Origin: Sporosarcina ureae
GTDB lineage: Bacteria > Bacillota > Bacilli > Bacillales_A > Planococcaceae
Assembly (NCBI RefSeq): GCF_029267015.1
Contig: NZ_JARIEA010000045.1
Location: 43,770-107,769 of the forward strand
Length of the DNA: 64,000 bases
Reading direction: 5' to 3'
Part shown: piece by piece, positions 54,196 to 63,456 of the stretch
How the letters are laid out: every line of letters starts with the position of its first letter
Numbering within the stretch: position 1 is the stretch's first letter
Position numbers and translations under genes: made by a program
Notes under the pieces: generated by a model
Seen by the model: the letters and a program-made list of their open reading frames with translations, nothing else
The model's database searches: none
Told to the model about the DNA's origin: nothing

Positions 54196-55206
54196 TTATC
54201 TATTGGCTTCGACTTCTTCCATAACCATGTCATACAAATCTTTCCCTGTCTGATCAATGATATCTTTGCTAATTGCTTCATTCATGATTTTACCCATTTT
54301 TTGTCTCTCGCCCATTGATAATTCATTCACTTCAACACCTAAACCAGGTAACTCTTCTAACATTTCTTCCTCATTCTTAGCCATTAATTCACGTTCTTTG
54401 TCAATAGCTGCCGCTACTTCACTTTCTAACAAGCTACGATCTTCATCCGAAAGCTTTCCCAAGAATTCCGTATTAATATACCAAGGATAATTCGTATAAA
54501 TATGTTTTGTTAATGTATAGTATTCTTGTGCTTCATAGAACTTTTCAGTGTAAAAACTTGTAGTTGCGCTCTCTTGCCCATCAATCAAGTTTTGTTGTAG
54601 TGAAGTAAAGAGCTCAGACCAAGACAAATTCGTCAAAGAAACACCAAGAGGTTCCCAAGCCTTAATTTGAATAGGATTATATCCTCTGATTTTCAATCCT
54701 TTAAGATCCTCTACTTTCTCAACTGGTCTTTTACTATTAGAGAAATTACGGAAGCCCATCTCCATGTACCCTAATCCGGTTATCCCCATACTTTCAAGTG
54801 GTTTTAAAGTTTCTTGACCTGCTTTCCCATCAAGTACACGGCGTGCATGTTCTGCATCATCAAACAAGAAGAAACTTTCCCATATAGCTAACTCGGGTGT
54901 TGTTTGTGTGAAATGTGTAGACGCACCTAATCCCATGGTTGCATCTCCACGGCGGACTTGCTCCAACAACTCTGTCGCGTTCCCTAACTGAGACGCTGGG
55001 AACACTTGTACATCAAACTTTCCATCTGACTTTTCTTCAAGTGACTTTTCAAATTCTAATAATGCATCTTGAACAGGATGCTGCACTCCACTATCATGTC
55101 CTACGCGAATAACAATTTTATCATCGCCTGATTCACCGCAAGCTATTAATAACACACTTGCAAGTCCAATAGTTAACAAACCTTTAAGTTTTCCAAGTTT
55201 GAACAT
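54196..55206 (-). CDS. dctP: TRAP transporter substrate-binding lipoprotein (DctP)
   Basis: A 336-aa lipoprotein (lipobox LLIAC, Cys about residue 23) with the DctP fold. The conserved arginine that binds the substrate carboxylate is in the LKIRGYNPIQIKAWEPLG region; NLIDGQESATTSFY matches the DGxE(N/S) motif. The ligand is therefore an organic acid, such as a sugar acid or hydroxy or keto acid. It lies 84 bp after the aldolase gene in the same transcription unit. Confidence 0.93.
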   Translation of the reverse strand: MFKLGKLKGLLTIGLASVLLIACGESGDDKIVIRVGHDSGVQHPVQDALLEFEKSLEEKSDGKFDVQVFPASQLGNATELLEQVRRGDATMGLGASTHFTQTTPELAIWESFFLFDDAEHARRVLDGKAGQETLKPLESMGITGLGYMEMGFRNFSNSKRPVEKVEDLKGLKIRGYNPIQIKAWEPLGVSLTNLSWSELFTSLQQNLIDGQESATTSFYTEKFYEAQEYYTLTKHIYTNYPWYINTEFLGKLSDEDRSLLESEVAAAIDKERELMAKNEEEMLEELPGLGVEVNELSMGERQKMGKIMNEAISKDIIDQTGKDLYDMVMEEVEANR

Positions 55207-55290
55207 AATCTGATTCCCCCTATAGTGGATTACTACTTATGCACCACGATTCAATAGTAAACACTAAGACACTTATCCATTGAACGCGCA

Positions 55291-56049
55291 TTATACTTCA
55301 CTGTCTAGAACTGTTTGCCTCATCGCATTAGCCATAATTCCATTTAAAACGGTACACACATACAGTGAACCTTTCAAAAACGCATCTTTCGCCTGAGCTC
55401 CATTAGCAGCTACTGTTCCCATCCATATATCGCTTTCTTGTGCAATTGAGTACAAGTTATCAATTACCGATTTAACTTCTAGAGCATTTGCACCGTCATC
55501 ATAATATCCCATGTTTACAGAAAGGTCTGTTGAACCAATGAATGCCATATCTACACCTTTCGTAGATATAATATCTTTGAAGTTTTTAGCAGCTTCTTCT
55601 GTTTCAATATGGACAATAACTAAAATGTTTTCATTACACTCTTCTAAGTATTTACTTCCTTTATCTATCCCATATCTTGCTGGACGAATGGAGTAAGAAA
55701 CTCCGCGCTCACCAAGTGGTGGAAACTTAGCTTGTCGCACTACTGCTTCAGCTTCCTCTTTAGTGTTTACCATAGGCACTTGAATACCATGTGCGCCACG
55801 ATCTAAAGCTTTCTGAATACTAGACGGATCATATGAAACGCGTACGATAGGTGTAATACCTACACCATCAGCTGTTCGTATTAACCCCTCTAATTCAGAT
55901 GCACTGAATGCACCGTGTTCATCGTCAATAATGACGTAGTCGAATCCCGAATACGCAATCATCTCAATTAATGAAGGTGAGTTTATACTTAGAAATGCAC
56001 CTAAAACCTTTTCTTGATTTTTTAATTTCTGTTTTAATACATTCTTCAC
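55291..56049 (-). CDS. HpcH/HpaI-family class II aldolase
   Basis: A 252-aa metal-dependent pyruvate aldolase. IIDDEHGAFS holds the catalytic Asp/His, HIETEEAAKNF the metal Glu and MAFIGSTDLSVNMGY the metal Asp; GAHGIQVPMVNTKEEAEAVV is also typical. Relatives cleave 2-keto-3-deoxy sugar acids (RhmA, GarL) or 4-hydroxy-2-oxo-heptanedioate (HpaI) into pyruvate plus an aldehyde. The exact substrate here is unknown. The start is GTG with AAAGGAGAG upstream. Confidence 0.9.
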   Translation of the reverse strand: MKNVLKQKLKNQEKVLGAFLSINSPSLIEMIAYSGFDYVIIDDEHGAFSASELEGLIRTADGVGITPIVRVSYDPSSIQKALDRGAHGIQVPMVNTKEEAEAVVRQAKFPPLGERGVSYSIRPARYGIDKGSKYLEECNENILVIVHIETEEAAKNFKDIISTKGVDMAFIGSTDLSVNMGYYDDGANALEVKSVIDNLYSIAQESDIWMGTVAANGAQAKDAFLKGSLYVCTVLNGIMANAMRQTVLDSEV

Positions 56050-56076
56050 TTTTAGCTCTCCTTTAAGTTAACAATA

Positions 56077-56778
56077 TTAGTTGGATAGCCATTTCTTCAT
56101 TAATTCATTTACTATTACTGGCTGCTCTAATGTCGGTAAGTGTGCTGCCTGATCAATCAGATGCAATTCAGAATGTGCTATTTGCTCATGAAGATATTCT
56201 GACATGGAAGGTGGACATACCGTATCCTGCTTCCCAACCACTATAATTGTCGGACACTGAATAGCCGAAAGTATAGTCGTTTGTTCTTCACGAGATTTCA
56301 CAGCCTTTAATTGATTAATATAGCCATCCGTTCCAACTGAAGCTGCCATACGATAAAGAGTCTCTTGAAGTTCTGGATCATCTTGTTGTTCTATATGGAA
56401 AAGCGAAGATATCAGTTTTTCTGTCATCTTTACCGCAAAGTCTGCCGATAGATCACTTGTTAGTACCTCTTGCCATCCAGCCTGTTGTTTCTCTGTCGGT
56501 AAAAAAGGATTGGTATCTATTAAGGCTAATTTCAGAACCCTCTCCGGGGCTAGCCGCATTATTTCTAATGCAACTATGCCTCCTAGAGAAAGACCTGCTA
56601 ACGCAAACTGTTTCGGAGCCTTCTCAAGAACATCTACAGCCAAGCCTTTAATCGTATCAATTTTAGATAGATCCGGTACATGACTAATTGCGAGTTCCTG
56701 CAAAGCATCTATTTGTGGTTTCCATAATTCTTCATTACACAACGTTCCTGGCAATAAAAGAAGTGGAGTTTTTTTCAT
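56077..56778 (-). CDS. Alpha/beta hydrolase
   Basis: A 233-aa single-domain hydrolase. The oxyanion region is LLLLPGTLCNEELW, the nucleophile elbow GLSLGGIVAL, the acid VVGKQDTVCP and the His AAHLPTLEQP. This pattern is near 3-oxoadipate enol-lactonase-like and other small esterases or lactonases. Three bases separate it from the cupin gene, so the two are translationally coupled. In this pathway it may open a lactone or ester. Confidence 0.85.
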   Translation of the reverse strand: MKKTPLLLLPGTLCNEELWKPQIDALQELAISHVPDLSKIDTIKGLAVDVLEKAPKQFALAGLSLGGIVALEIMRLAPERVLKLALIDTNPFLPTEKQQAGWQEVLTSDLSADFAVKMTEKLISSLFHIEQQDDPELQETLYRMAASVGTDGYINQLKAVKSREEQTTILSAIQCPTIIVVGKQDTVCPPSMSEYLHEQIAHSELHLIDQAAHLPTLEQPVIVNELMKKWLSN

Positions 56779-56781
56779 TTC

Positions 56782-57411
56782 TTATTTTTCACCCATTTTT
56801 AATTTATCAGCAATTTCTTTTTCAAGTTCTTTAAAGTTATCAGGTTTGATCATTTTTCCAAGCTCATTTGCATAAAAACCATGTTTTGCTGCATCTTTCA
56901 CAACTTTTGGAGCCCAGTAAGGATCTTTTCCTTCGAATACTTCGTGTTGCTCAAGTACTGCAAATAACCAAGATTCCTCCTCACTGATGTTTTCAAAGCC
57001 TCTCCATAAACCTGGTGGTAAAGAAATTAAATCCCACTGTTCAATAATAGTTTCTCCTTCAATCTCGTCTGGGCTATTCCCCCAATAAAAACGCCATTTC
57101 CCTGTCAACGGCAAGAATGATTCAATATAATCATGCGTATGATACGCTGGACCACTTCCTTTTGGCGCCTTCACCATACCAACTTGGAAGCCGTGTGGCT
57201 CGGTAATAGCTGGAGTGAAGTCATCATTCTCACTTGCTGTATCTCCAATTAATGTGTAATTGATTCGTTGATGTCCTGGAACGATACTATCAATAAACAT
57301 TAGTGGAATACCATTTGGAATCATTTCATCAAAACGCACAATCCAATTCTTCTCCATTTCTTCGTTCGTTACATGCTTTTTCACCTTAGGTTCATTTGAT
57401 TGATTTGTCAT
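56782..57411 (-). CDS. Cupin-domain protein of unknown activity
   Basis: A 209-aa protein with a single central cupin barrel (about 70-165). Motif 1 is GSGPAYHTHDYIESFLPLTG, giving His, His and Glu ligands. Motif 2 is SLPPGLWRGFEN, in which the usual third His is Arg. The N-terminal 60 and C-terminal 40 residues are helical and charged. It may be an isomerase, a lyase or a metal-poor binding protein. GGAG precedes the ATG. Confidence 0.8.
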   Translation of the reverse strand: MTNQSNEPKVKKHVTNEEMEKNWIVRFDEMIPNGIPLMFIDSIVPGHQRINYTLIGDTASENDDFTPAITEPHGFQVGMVKAPKGSGPAYHTHDYIESFLPLTGKWRFYWGNSPDEIEGETIIEQWDLISLPPGLWRGFENISEEESWLFAVLEQHEVFEGKDPYWAPKVVKDAAKHGFYANELGKMIKPDNFKELEKEIADKLKMGEK

Positions 57412-57437
57412 TTTGCATTCTCCTCTTTTTATATTAT

Positions 57438-58865
57438 TTATACTAAATTAAATACTGCTAATTTTAATTCTGTCATCTCTTCAGTTGCATACTTTATACC
57501 TTCGCGACCTGTACCACTATTCTTAACACCGCCGTATGGCATTTGATCCACCCTGAACGCAGGTACTTCATTAATAATGACTCCTCCGACTTCAATTTGG
57601 TCAACTGCTTGGAATGCCTTTTCAATAGATGTAGTGTATACACCCGCTTGCAATCCGTACTGTGAGTCATTTACATTTCGAATTGCTTCATCATAATCGT
57701 CATACGTATTGATCATCACAATGGGTGCAAATGCTTCGTTGCAGCTAATAGATGCACTTGAAGGTACATTTGCAATGATTGTAGGTTCAAGAATAGAACC
57801 CGTCCTTTTCCCACCACACAAGACTTCCGCTCCCTTGTTTTGAGCTTCCTTTATCCATTCCTCTGCTCGTACCGCCTCCTTTTCTTGAATTAAAGCTGAA
57901 ATATCCGTTGATTCTTCTGCTGGATCTCCAGTCTTTAAACCTTTTACGGTTTCCAACATGGCTTCCGTCAATTCTTTAAATAATTCGTTTTTGACGAATA
58001 TACGTTGAACTGAAATACACACTTGACCAGCAAAAGCAAACGCCCCATCCACACATCTACGAGCAACACTTTCGATATCGTCAGTATTGTCAATGATGAC
58101 TGCAGAATTGGAACCTAGCTCTAATGTTGACTTTTTCAAACCTGCCTTCGCTTTAATATCCAATCCAACTTCTAAACTACCTGTGAAAGTAATTAATTTC
58201 ACATCTGGATGTGTGACTAGTACATCTCCTATATCTCCGCCCTTGCCAATTACTACGTGCAGTGCTCCTATAGGCAATCCTGCTTGTTCAAAAAACTCTG
58301 CCGTTTTAAGTGCGCTTAATGGCGTTTGGGAAGCTGGCTTCAAGACAACCGTGTTTCCAGCAGCGAATGCTGGCCCTAATTTATGTGCTACTAGGTTAAA
58401 TGGAAAGTTAAATGGTGTGATTGCTCCTATTACGCCAAGCGGTTCGCGCTTAGTAAAACCAAATTTACCTTTACCACCTTTAGCTGCATCCATTGGTATC
58501 GTTTCACCCGTTAATTTTTTTGCCTCTTCAGCTGCGAATTTATATGTTTCAATCGTTCTTAAAATTTCACCACGTGCTGCTTTAAGTGGTTTCGCATTTT
58601 CTTTTGTTAGAATTAGCGCACATTCTTCAAAGTTTTCTTCAAATAGATTAGCAACCTTTTCAAGAATAGTAGACCTTTCCAATGAAGTAAGTGCTTTCAT
58701 CTTCTTTTGCGCACTCTTGGCACCTTCTATTGCTTCTAAAACGTCTTCTTTCGTAGAAAATGGTAACTTAGCAACCACCTCACCACTATATGGTGATTTC
58801 AGTTCATAGGAAGTTTTTCCTTCTCTCCATTCACCGTTGATAAACATTTTTTTAGTTAGAGTCAT
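57438..58865 (-). CDS. Aldehyde dehydrogenase (NAD(P)-dependent)
   Basis: A 475-aa member of the ALDH superfamily. ITPFNFPFNLVAHKLGPAFAAGN is the nucleotide-binding block, VLKPASQTPLSAL carries the cofactor Lys, TLELGSNSAVI the general-base Glu and FAFAGQVCISVQRIFV the nucleophile Cys. The GSNSA in place of GGN(K)S is seen in lactaldehyde- and GAPN-like subgroups. Its ATG overlaps the stop of the Fe-ADH gene (TAATG). It would oxidise the aldehyde from the aldolase or alcohol dehydrogenase step. Confidence 0.93.
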   Translation of the reverse strand: MTLTKKMFINGEWREGKTSYELKSPYSGEVVAKLPFSTKEDVLEAIEGAKSAQKKMKALTSLERSTILEKVANLFEENFEECALILTKENAKPLKAARGEILRTIETYKFAAEEAKKLTGETIPMDAAKGGKGKFGFTKREPLGVIGAITPFNFPFNLVAHKLGPAFAAGNTVVLKPASQTPLSALKTAEFFEQAGLPIGALHVVIGKGGDIGDVLVTHPDVKLITFTGSLEVGLDIKAKAGLKKSTLELGSNSAVIIDNTDDIESVARRCVDGAFAFAGQVCISVQRIFVKNELFKELTEAMLETVKGLKTGDPAEESTDISALIQEKEAVRAEEWIKEAQNKGAEVLCGGKRTGSILEPTIIANVPSSASISCNEAFAPIVMINTYDDYDEAIRNVNDSQYGLQAGVYTTSIEKAFQAVDQIEVGGVIINEVPAFRVDQMPYGGVKNSGTGREGIKYATEEMTELKLAVFNLV

Positions 58866-60064
58866 TATAAACTAGCCCCTACCTTTCCAAGATATGCATT
58901 TTCATATATGTTCCTAATAGCTTCTTCAGATAGTTTATACGGTGTATTGGCAAGTAATCTTTCGACTTTTGAAGCACTTTCCGCTAGTTCCGCCAACGCA
59001 TCTTCTTGAATACCCAAATCCTTTAAATTTGAAGGAAGATTTAATGTATCTAGTAATTCGAATAGATATTGCACTACTGCATCCAACGCTTTCGCTGGTT
59101 GAGCACTGTAATCACCTAATTGCAGAAACGATGCTACATCCACCATTTGCGGGGTGCAAGTAGTCCCTATTTTTTCAAACACATACGGCATAAGTAATGC
59201 ATTAGCAACTCCATGCTCTATGTGATATTTACCGCCCAATGGATATGCTAAAGCATGTACAGCACCTACCCCAGCATTCGCTAGTGAGACTCCCGCTAAT
59301 GCGCTGACCCACGCCATACCTGTCCGGGCCTCTAAGTTCGAGCCATTGTGAACCGCACGTGTTATATACTCCGGGAACAACCGCATTGCTTTTTCAGCAA
59401 AGATCATCGTTAAAGGAGTTGCACGTACAGATATATAAGACTCAATAGCATGTGTAAATGCATCAACTCCTGAAGATGCTGATACTCGCGGTGGACAAGA
59501 AATTGTTAATTCTGGATCAATGATAGCTAAGTCTGGCAAAAGAGCTGGACTAACAATACCTCTTTTTAGCTCCTGTTCCTCGTCTCCGAAGATTGCATTC
59601 ATAGTAACTTCCGAACCAGTTCCGGATGTAGTTGGTAATAGGATACAAGGTGTTTTACGTGGTCCAATTTGCTGCGTACCACTTAAATAGGGTTTCATAT
59701 CCTCAACTTGTAATAATGCAGCGGATGTTTTGGCCACATCTAATGCACTACCACCGCCAATTCCAATTACAAGATCACAATTTTCTTCTTTAAGTTTGTT
59801 GGTAACGCTTTCAACTAATTCAAAACTAGGTTCCCCGGAAATATCCGTGAATGTATAGATTGGAACATTTGCTGACTTCAAGACTTCTTTTAACTTGTCT
59901 ACAAGACCTGCTTGGGCAACTCCTCTATCACTTACGATTGCAATTTTCTGTGGAGCATATGCCACAATTTCTTGCACTAAGTTCTTATGTGCTCCACAGC
60001 CAAACTTAAAATTACTTGGCATTCTAAAATCTGGTGCTACTGCTTGCGTATTTACAACTACCAC
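58865..60064 (-). CDS. Iron-containing (group III) alcohol dehydrogenase
   Basis: About 399 aa. Domain 1 has the nucleotide site IGIGGGSALDVAK and PTTSGTGSEVT. Domain 2 supplies metal ligands in SSGVDAFTHAIESY and HALAYPLGGKYHIEHG. Substrates of relatives include lactaldehyde, propanediol, butanol, hydroxy acids and maleylacetate. The start is uncertain: GTG at 60064 has AGGTGG 8 bp upstream, while GTG at 60076 precedes it. An operator palindrome lies 33-46 bp upstream. Confidence 0.92.
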   Translation of the reverse strand: MVVVNTQAVAPDFRMPSNFKFGCGAHKNLVQEIVAYAPQKIAIVSDRGVAQAGLVDKLKEVLKSANVPIYTFTDISGEPSFELVESVTNKLKEENCDLVIGIGGGSALDVAKTSAALLQVEDMKPYLSGTQQIGPRKTPCILLPTTSGTGSEVTMNAIFGDEEQELKRGIVSPALLPDLAIIDPELTISCPPRVSASSGVDAFTHAIESYISVRATPLTMIFAEKAMRLFPEYITRAVHNGSNLEARTGMAWVSALAGVSLANAGVGAVHALAYPLGGKYHIEHGVANALLMPYVFEKIGTTCTPQMVDVASFLQLGDYSAQPAKALDAVVQYLFELLDTLNLPSNLKDLGIQEDALAELAESASKVERLLANTPYKLSEEAIRNIYENAYLGKVGASL

Positions 60065-60096
60065 TTTATCGACCACCTAATCTATCTTAATTTTAA

Positions 60097-60110
60097 AGAA
60101 TACGTATTCT
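60097..60110. promoter_or_regulatory. LacI-type operator before the Fe-ADH gene
   Basis: AGAATACGTATTCT is a perfect 14-bp palindrome, sharing GAATACGTATTC with the site at the lacI promoter. It lies in the 58-bp gap between the SDR and Fe-ADH genes, implying either an internal promoter or a roadblock point. Confidence 0.78.
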
Positions 60111-60134
60111 CTACTTGTAAAAAAATATAAATAC

Positions 60135-60905
60135 TTACCAAACTGTCCATCCGCCATCTACCACTACGGTATGTCCTGTAACCATGTCTGATGCACCTGA
60201 GGAAAGATAAAGAATAGCCCCAAAGAGATCTTCAGATTTTGCTAACCTGCCAAGTGGGATTCTACTCATCACTTCTTCTTTGAATGCTGGATCTTGGAAC
60301 ATCTTTTTCGTCATCGGTGTTTCAATAAATGTAGGTGCTACAGCATTTACATTTATTTGATGTGGTGCCCATTCAATGGCCAATGCCTTCATCATTTGTG
60401 TGACACTGCCCTTACTTGCACAATATACAGATCGATCGTAGTAACCGACAAATGCCATTTGGGACGTTATATTTACTACTTTTCCAGACTCTTGTTTACA
60501 CATATGCTTACCGACCTCTTTCGTTAAAAAGAAAAGACTTTTAACGTTTAAGTCGGTCACCATATCCCAGTCTTGCTCTGTAGTTTCTAGTGCTGGTTTA
60601 GGTATATTGATTCCCGCATTATTAATAAGGATATCAATACGTCCATACTTACGTATTATCTGATCAACGATGTTTGGTATAGAGGATATATCCATTAGGT
60701 CAGCAGAGACTGGCAATACTCGCCTTCCTTTTGCTTGTATTTCTTGTGAAAGTTCATCCAATTCGTTTTTGCTACGAGCAATGATTGCCAAATCTACTCC
60801 AGCCTCTGCTAATAGCAATGAAATATCGCGTCCTATTCCTTTACTTGCACCGGTTACAACTGCAACTTTTCCAGTTAAATTAAATATTGATTGAATTGAA
60901 TACAA
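60135..60905 (-). CDS. Short-chain dehydrogenase/reductase
   Basis: A 256-aa classical SDR: cofactor motif VVTGASKGIGRDISLLL, structural NNAGIN, catalytic Ser in NITSQMA, YxxxK as YCASKGSVTQ and the end block GHTVVVDGGWTVW. The Asp/Arg pattern after strand 2 (IIARSKNEL) suggests NADP preference. It is close in style to gluconate 5-dehydrogenase or 3-oxoacyl reductases. The start is TTG with AAGGGAG upstream. It is the first enzyme gene after lacI, 27 bp away. Confidence 0.92.
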   Translation of the reverse strand: MYSIQSIFNLTGKVAVVTGASKGIGRDISLLLAEAGVDLAIIARSKNELDELSQEIQAKGRRVLPVSADLMDISSIPNIVDQIIRKYGRIDILINNAGINIPKPALETTEQDWDMVTDLNVKSLFFLTKEVGKHMCKQESGKVVNITSQMAFVGYYDRSVYCASKGSVTQMMKALAIEWAPHQINVNAVAPTFIETPMTKKMFQDPAFKEEVMSRIPLGRLAKSEDLFGAILYLSSGASDMVTGHTVVVDGGWTVW

Positions 60906-60932
60906 CTATTTACAGCTCCCTTCATTGGATGT

Positions 60933-61949
60933 TTATACTACATGTATATCCTTTGTGGTAGATCGTATAATTAGTTCAGGTTCTAAAATGATTTGATAAG
61001 GATAGTCATCATCATTCTCATTAATAATATTTAATAACTTTTCCAGTGCTAGTTGACTCATCTCTCGTTTGTTTTGAGAAATAGTTGTTAAGCTAATATG
61101 AGGATTGGATGCGATATCAATATCATCAAAGCCGACAACGGAAAAATCATCTGGCACTGATAAGCCCATTTCAGTTAGTTGATCCATAACAATCATAGCT
61201 ATTCGATCAGTGGCCGCATGCAAACTTGTAGGGCGATTTTTCAAGGATAAAGTCTTTTTCAAGAAGCGTCGTATCTCTTCATCATCTGCATTTCCGTTAT
61301 ATACGATTTGGTGGTCGATTTGAATATCGTAATCTGTAAGCGCTTTCTTATACCCTTCAAAACGTTGTTGAAATGTTGAGAAACTTAATGAGCCAGATAT
61401 ATAAGCGATTCTCTTATGACCTAAGTTAACCAAGTGATCAACTGCTAACCAAGAACCACGCTCGTTATCTAAGACAACATAAGGAGTTCCTTTATCATCC
61501 GTATGTCGGTTAAATAAAACAATCGGGAAACCTTTTCTTGCCAAGTCGGTAGTTACAGTATCTCGTCTATCGACAGAGGCGACCAGTATACCATCTACTC
61601 TTCTACCCACCATGTTTCGCAAAGCCGATTCTAAATTCTCCAAACGATAATCCGTATCAGAAATAATGACATCTATTTCTTGTTCTCTAGCATTTTTAAT
61701 TACTACTTTAGATGTTTCAGAAAAAAACGGATTGGATATATCCCCAACAATTAATCCAATTGTTTTTGACTTTTTTGATACTAGGCTTCTAGCAACTAAA
61801 TCGGGATGAAAGTCTAATTCCTTTATAGCGTCTAATACCTTAGTTCGTGTTTCTTTACTAATTGTAGGATAGTTATTCAGAACCTTCGATACAGTTGATT
61901 GTGAGACCCCTGCTTTTTTAGCAATGTCTATCACTGTTACTTTTACCAT
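60933..61949 (-). CDS. LacI-family transcriptional regulator
   Basis: About 338 aa. The N-terminal HTH (TVIDIAKKAGVSQSTVSKVLN) and hinge helix (PDLVARSLVSKKS) are canonical, followed by the periplasmic-binding-type effector domain (TIGLIVGDISNPFFSE; SVVGFDDIDIA). It is the first gene of the 52-62 kb cluster and reads in the same direction. The start is the ATG at 61949 after GGAAGAGG; ORF extension to 62015 has no SD. A palindrome immediately downstream of its promoter indicates autoregulation. The effector is probably a pathway intermediate. Confidence 0.94.
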   Translation of the reverse strand: MVKVTVIDIAKKAGVSQSTVSKVLNNYPTISKETRTKVLDAIKELDFHPDLVARSLVSKKSKTIGLIVGDISNPFFSETSKVVIKNAREQEIDVIISDTDYRLENLESALRNMVGRRVDGILVASVDRRDTVTTDLARKGFPIVLFNRHTDDKGTPYVVLDNERGSWLAVDHLVNLGHKRIAYISGSLSFSTFQQRFEGYKKALTDYDIQIDHQIVYNGNADDEEIRRFLKKTLSLKNRPTSLHAATDRIAMIVMDQLTEMGLSVPDDFSVVGFDDIDIASNPHISLTTISQNKREMSQLALEKLLNIINENDDDYPYQIILEPELIIRSTTKDIHVV

Positions 61950-62000
61950 GAAATCCTCTTCCTTTAATTGCTTTACTTTATACAAAATATTGTAAGTAAA

Positions 62001-62012
62001 GAATACGTATTC
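62001..62012. promoter_or_regulatory. LacI-type operator at the lacI promoter
   Basis: GAATACGTATTC, perfect 12-bp palindrome, lies about 16-27 bp downstream of the -10 box, so a bound repressor would block early elongation. Confidence 0.8.
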
Positions 62013-62020
62013 CACGTAAT

Positions 62021-62036
62021 ATTTAGAATTCTAAAT
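62021..62036. promoter_or_regulatory. Second palindrome over the lacI -10 region
   Basis: ATTTAGAATTCTAAAT is a perfect 16-bp palindrome containing the -10 hexamer TAGAAT. It could be a second binding site of a different sequence class. Confidence 0.5.
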
Positions 62037-62056
62037 GTATTTAAACTATTTGTCAA
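62028..62056 (-). promoter_or_regulatory. Promoter of lacI and the catabolic cluster
   Basis: On the minus strand TTGACA (62051-62056), 17 bp, TAGAAT (62028-62033). Confidence 0.8.
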
Positions 62057-62301
62057 TAAAATTATTAATATATTCCAAGTGTTTAAAAAATAATTCTTGT
62101 TTATACGATATGAAACTCTATTGTTATATGCTTAAACTTGATCAATATGATCGAAGAATATGTAGTATTACAGATCTTAAATCTAAGTTTTTTAAGCAAT
62201 AACTTAGTAATTCGCCGGGACGAATAGCCTCTCCCAAGATGATGATGATGATATATTTCGCATCAGTTGACTCCCCCTCTAAATAATCACCTAACAGTTG
62301 A

Positions 62302-62330
62302 TTGAATCAACAAGTGTTTAACCTTACACT
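62302..62330 (+). promoter_or_regulatory. Promoter with palindrome upstream of the XRE gene
   Basis: TTGAAT (62302-62307), 17 bp, TACACT (62325-62330). The palindrome GTTGATTGAATCAAC (62297-62311) covers the -35 and is a candidate operator. A second dyad, AGTGT...ACACT, spans 62313-62330. Confidence 0.55.
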
Positions 62331-62355
62331 GAATAAAAGAGAAAGGTGGGAGGAT

Positions 62356-63456
62356 ATGCTGCAAATAGGCACTGTGATTCTACAACAACGAAAGCGACTT
62401 CAAATTACACAAGATACACTAGCTTAATATTGCCAAGTATCGAAAGCGTCGGTGTCGAAGTGGGAAAAAGGATTAAGCTACCCCGATATCACACTGTTGC
62501 CGAAAATCGCCTCATATTTTGAATTGACCGTTGATGAACTACTTGGCTATGAACGGCAACTTTCTAAAGAAGCCATCCAACACCACTATTATGAATTCGC
62601 ATCCCGTTTTGGCAAAGAATCTTTTGAGTCAGTTTTTATTGACGTAGAAGAACAAGTTAAATTGTACTACCACGATCCTGCACTCCTGCTACAGATGAGT
62701 ATATTACTGCTGAATCATCATATGTTGAGTAGTGATAGCCCCACTGTATTACAGAAAATTAATCGCTGGTTGGAACGCATTCGGAAAGTAAGTGACGATG
62801 TATGGGTCTTACGTCAAGCAAACTCCTTACAGGCAACGATTTCGCTCATGCGGTCGAATCCTGAAACTACATTGGAATTATTAGACGGAGTCATCAAACC
62901 GAGTATCGGAGACGAGATTTTGCTGGCCACTGCACATGAACAACTTGGTGATCGAGAGGAAGCGATGCGCGTCATTCAAGTCATGATGTATCAAAATGTC
63001 ATTCAACTTGTCGGCAGCAGCCCACTCTATTTACGGCTTTCCGCTTCTAATCAACAAACTTTTGGTGAAACCATTCACCGAATAGAAGGATTAATTGAGC
63101 TCTATTCGATGCAGACACTCCATCCAAATGTGTGCTTGCAATTTTATTTTAGCGTAGCGCAATGTGCTGCCCTTTCATCTAACCGGCCGTTACTCTATCT
63201 ATACTTGGAGAAGTATGTGGATGTATGTGTTCATAATCTATTTCCTTTTTCATTACGCGGTGATGAATACTTCGACTTGCTGGAAAGTTGGTTAAAACAA
63301 TTGGATCTAGGCACAAACGCACCACGCAATACCGAAATCATTAAGCAATCCATCCTAGAGTCGATGGATGCACCATTCTTTGAGATCTTCAAACATGACG
63401 ATGAAATGCAAGAGTTACGGCAACGACTACGCTTTGGACTGGAGGGACGTTCATGA
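62356..63456 (+). pseudogene. XRE-family HTH regulator with TPR-like C-terminus, interrupted by TAA
   Basis: An ATG at 62356 follows a strong SD (AGGTGGGAGG) and opens MLQIGTVILQQRKRLQITQ, helix 1-2 of an XRE domain. The frame meets TAA at 62425-62427 exactly where LAxYCQVSKASVSKWEKG would continue (GAA or similar to TAA), then remains open for 342 codons to 63456. The C-terminal part is helical and TPR-like (about 270 residues). A restart at GTG 62452 would lose most of the HTH. Either a recent nonsense mutation or a sequence error. The intact protein would be 366 aa. Confidence 0.8.
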
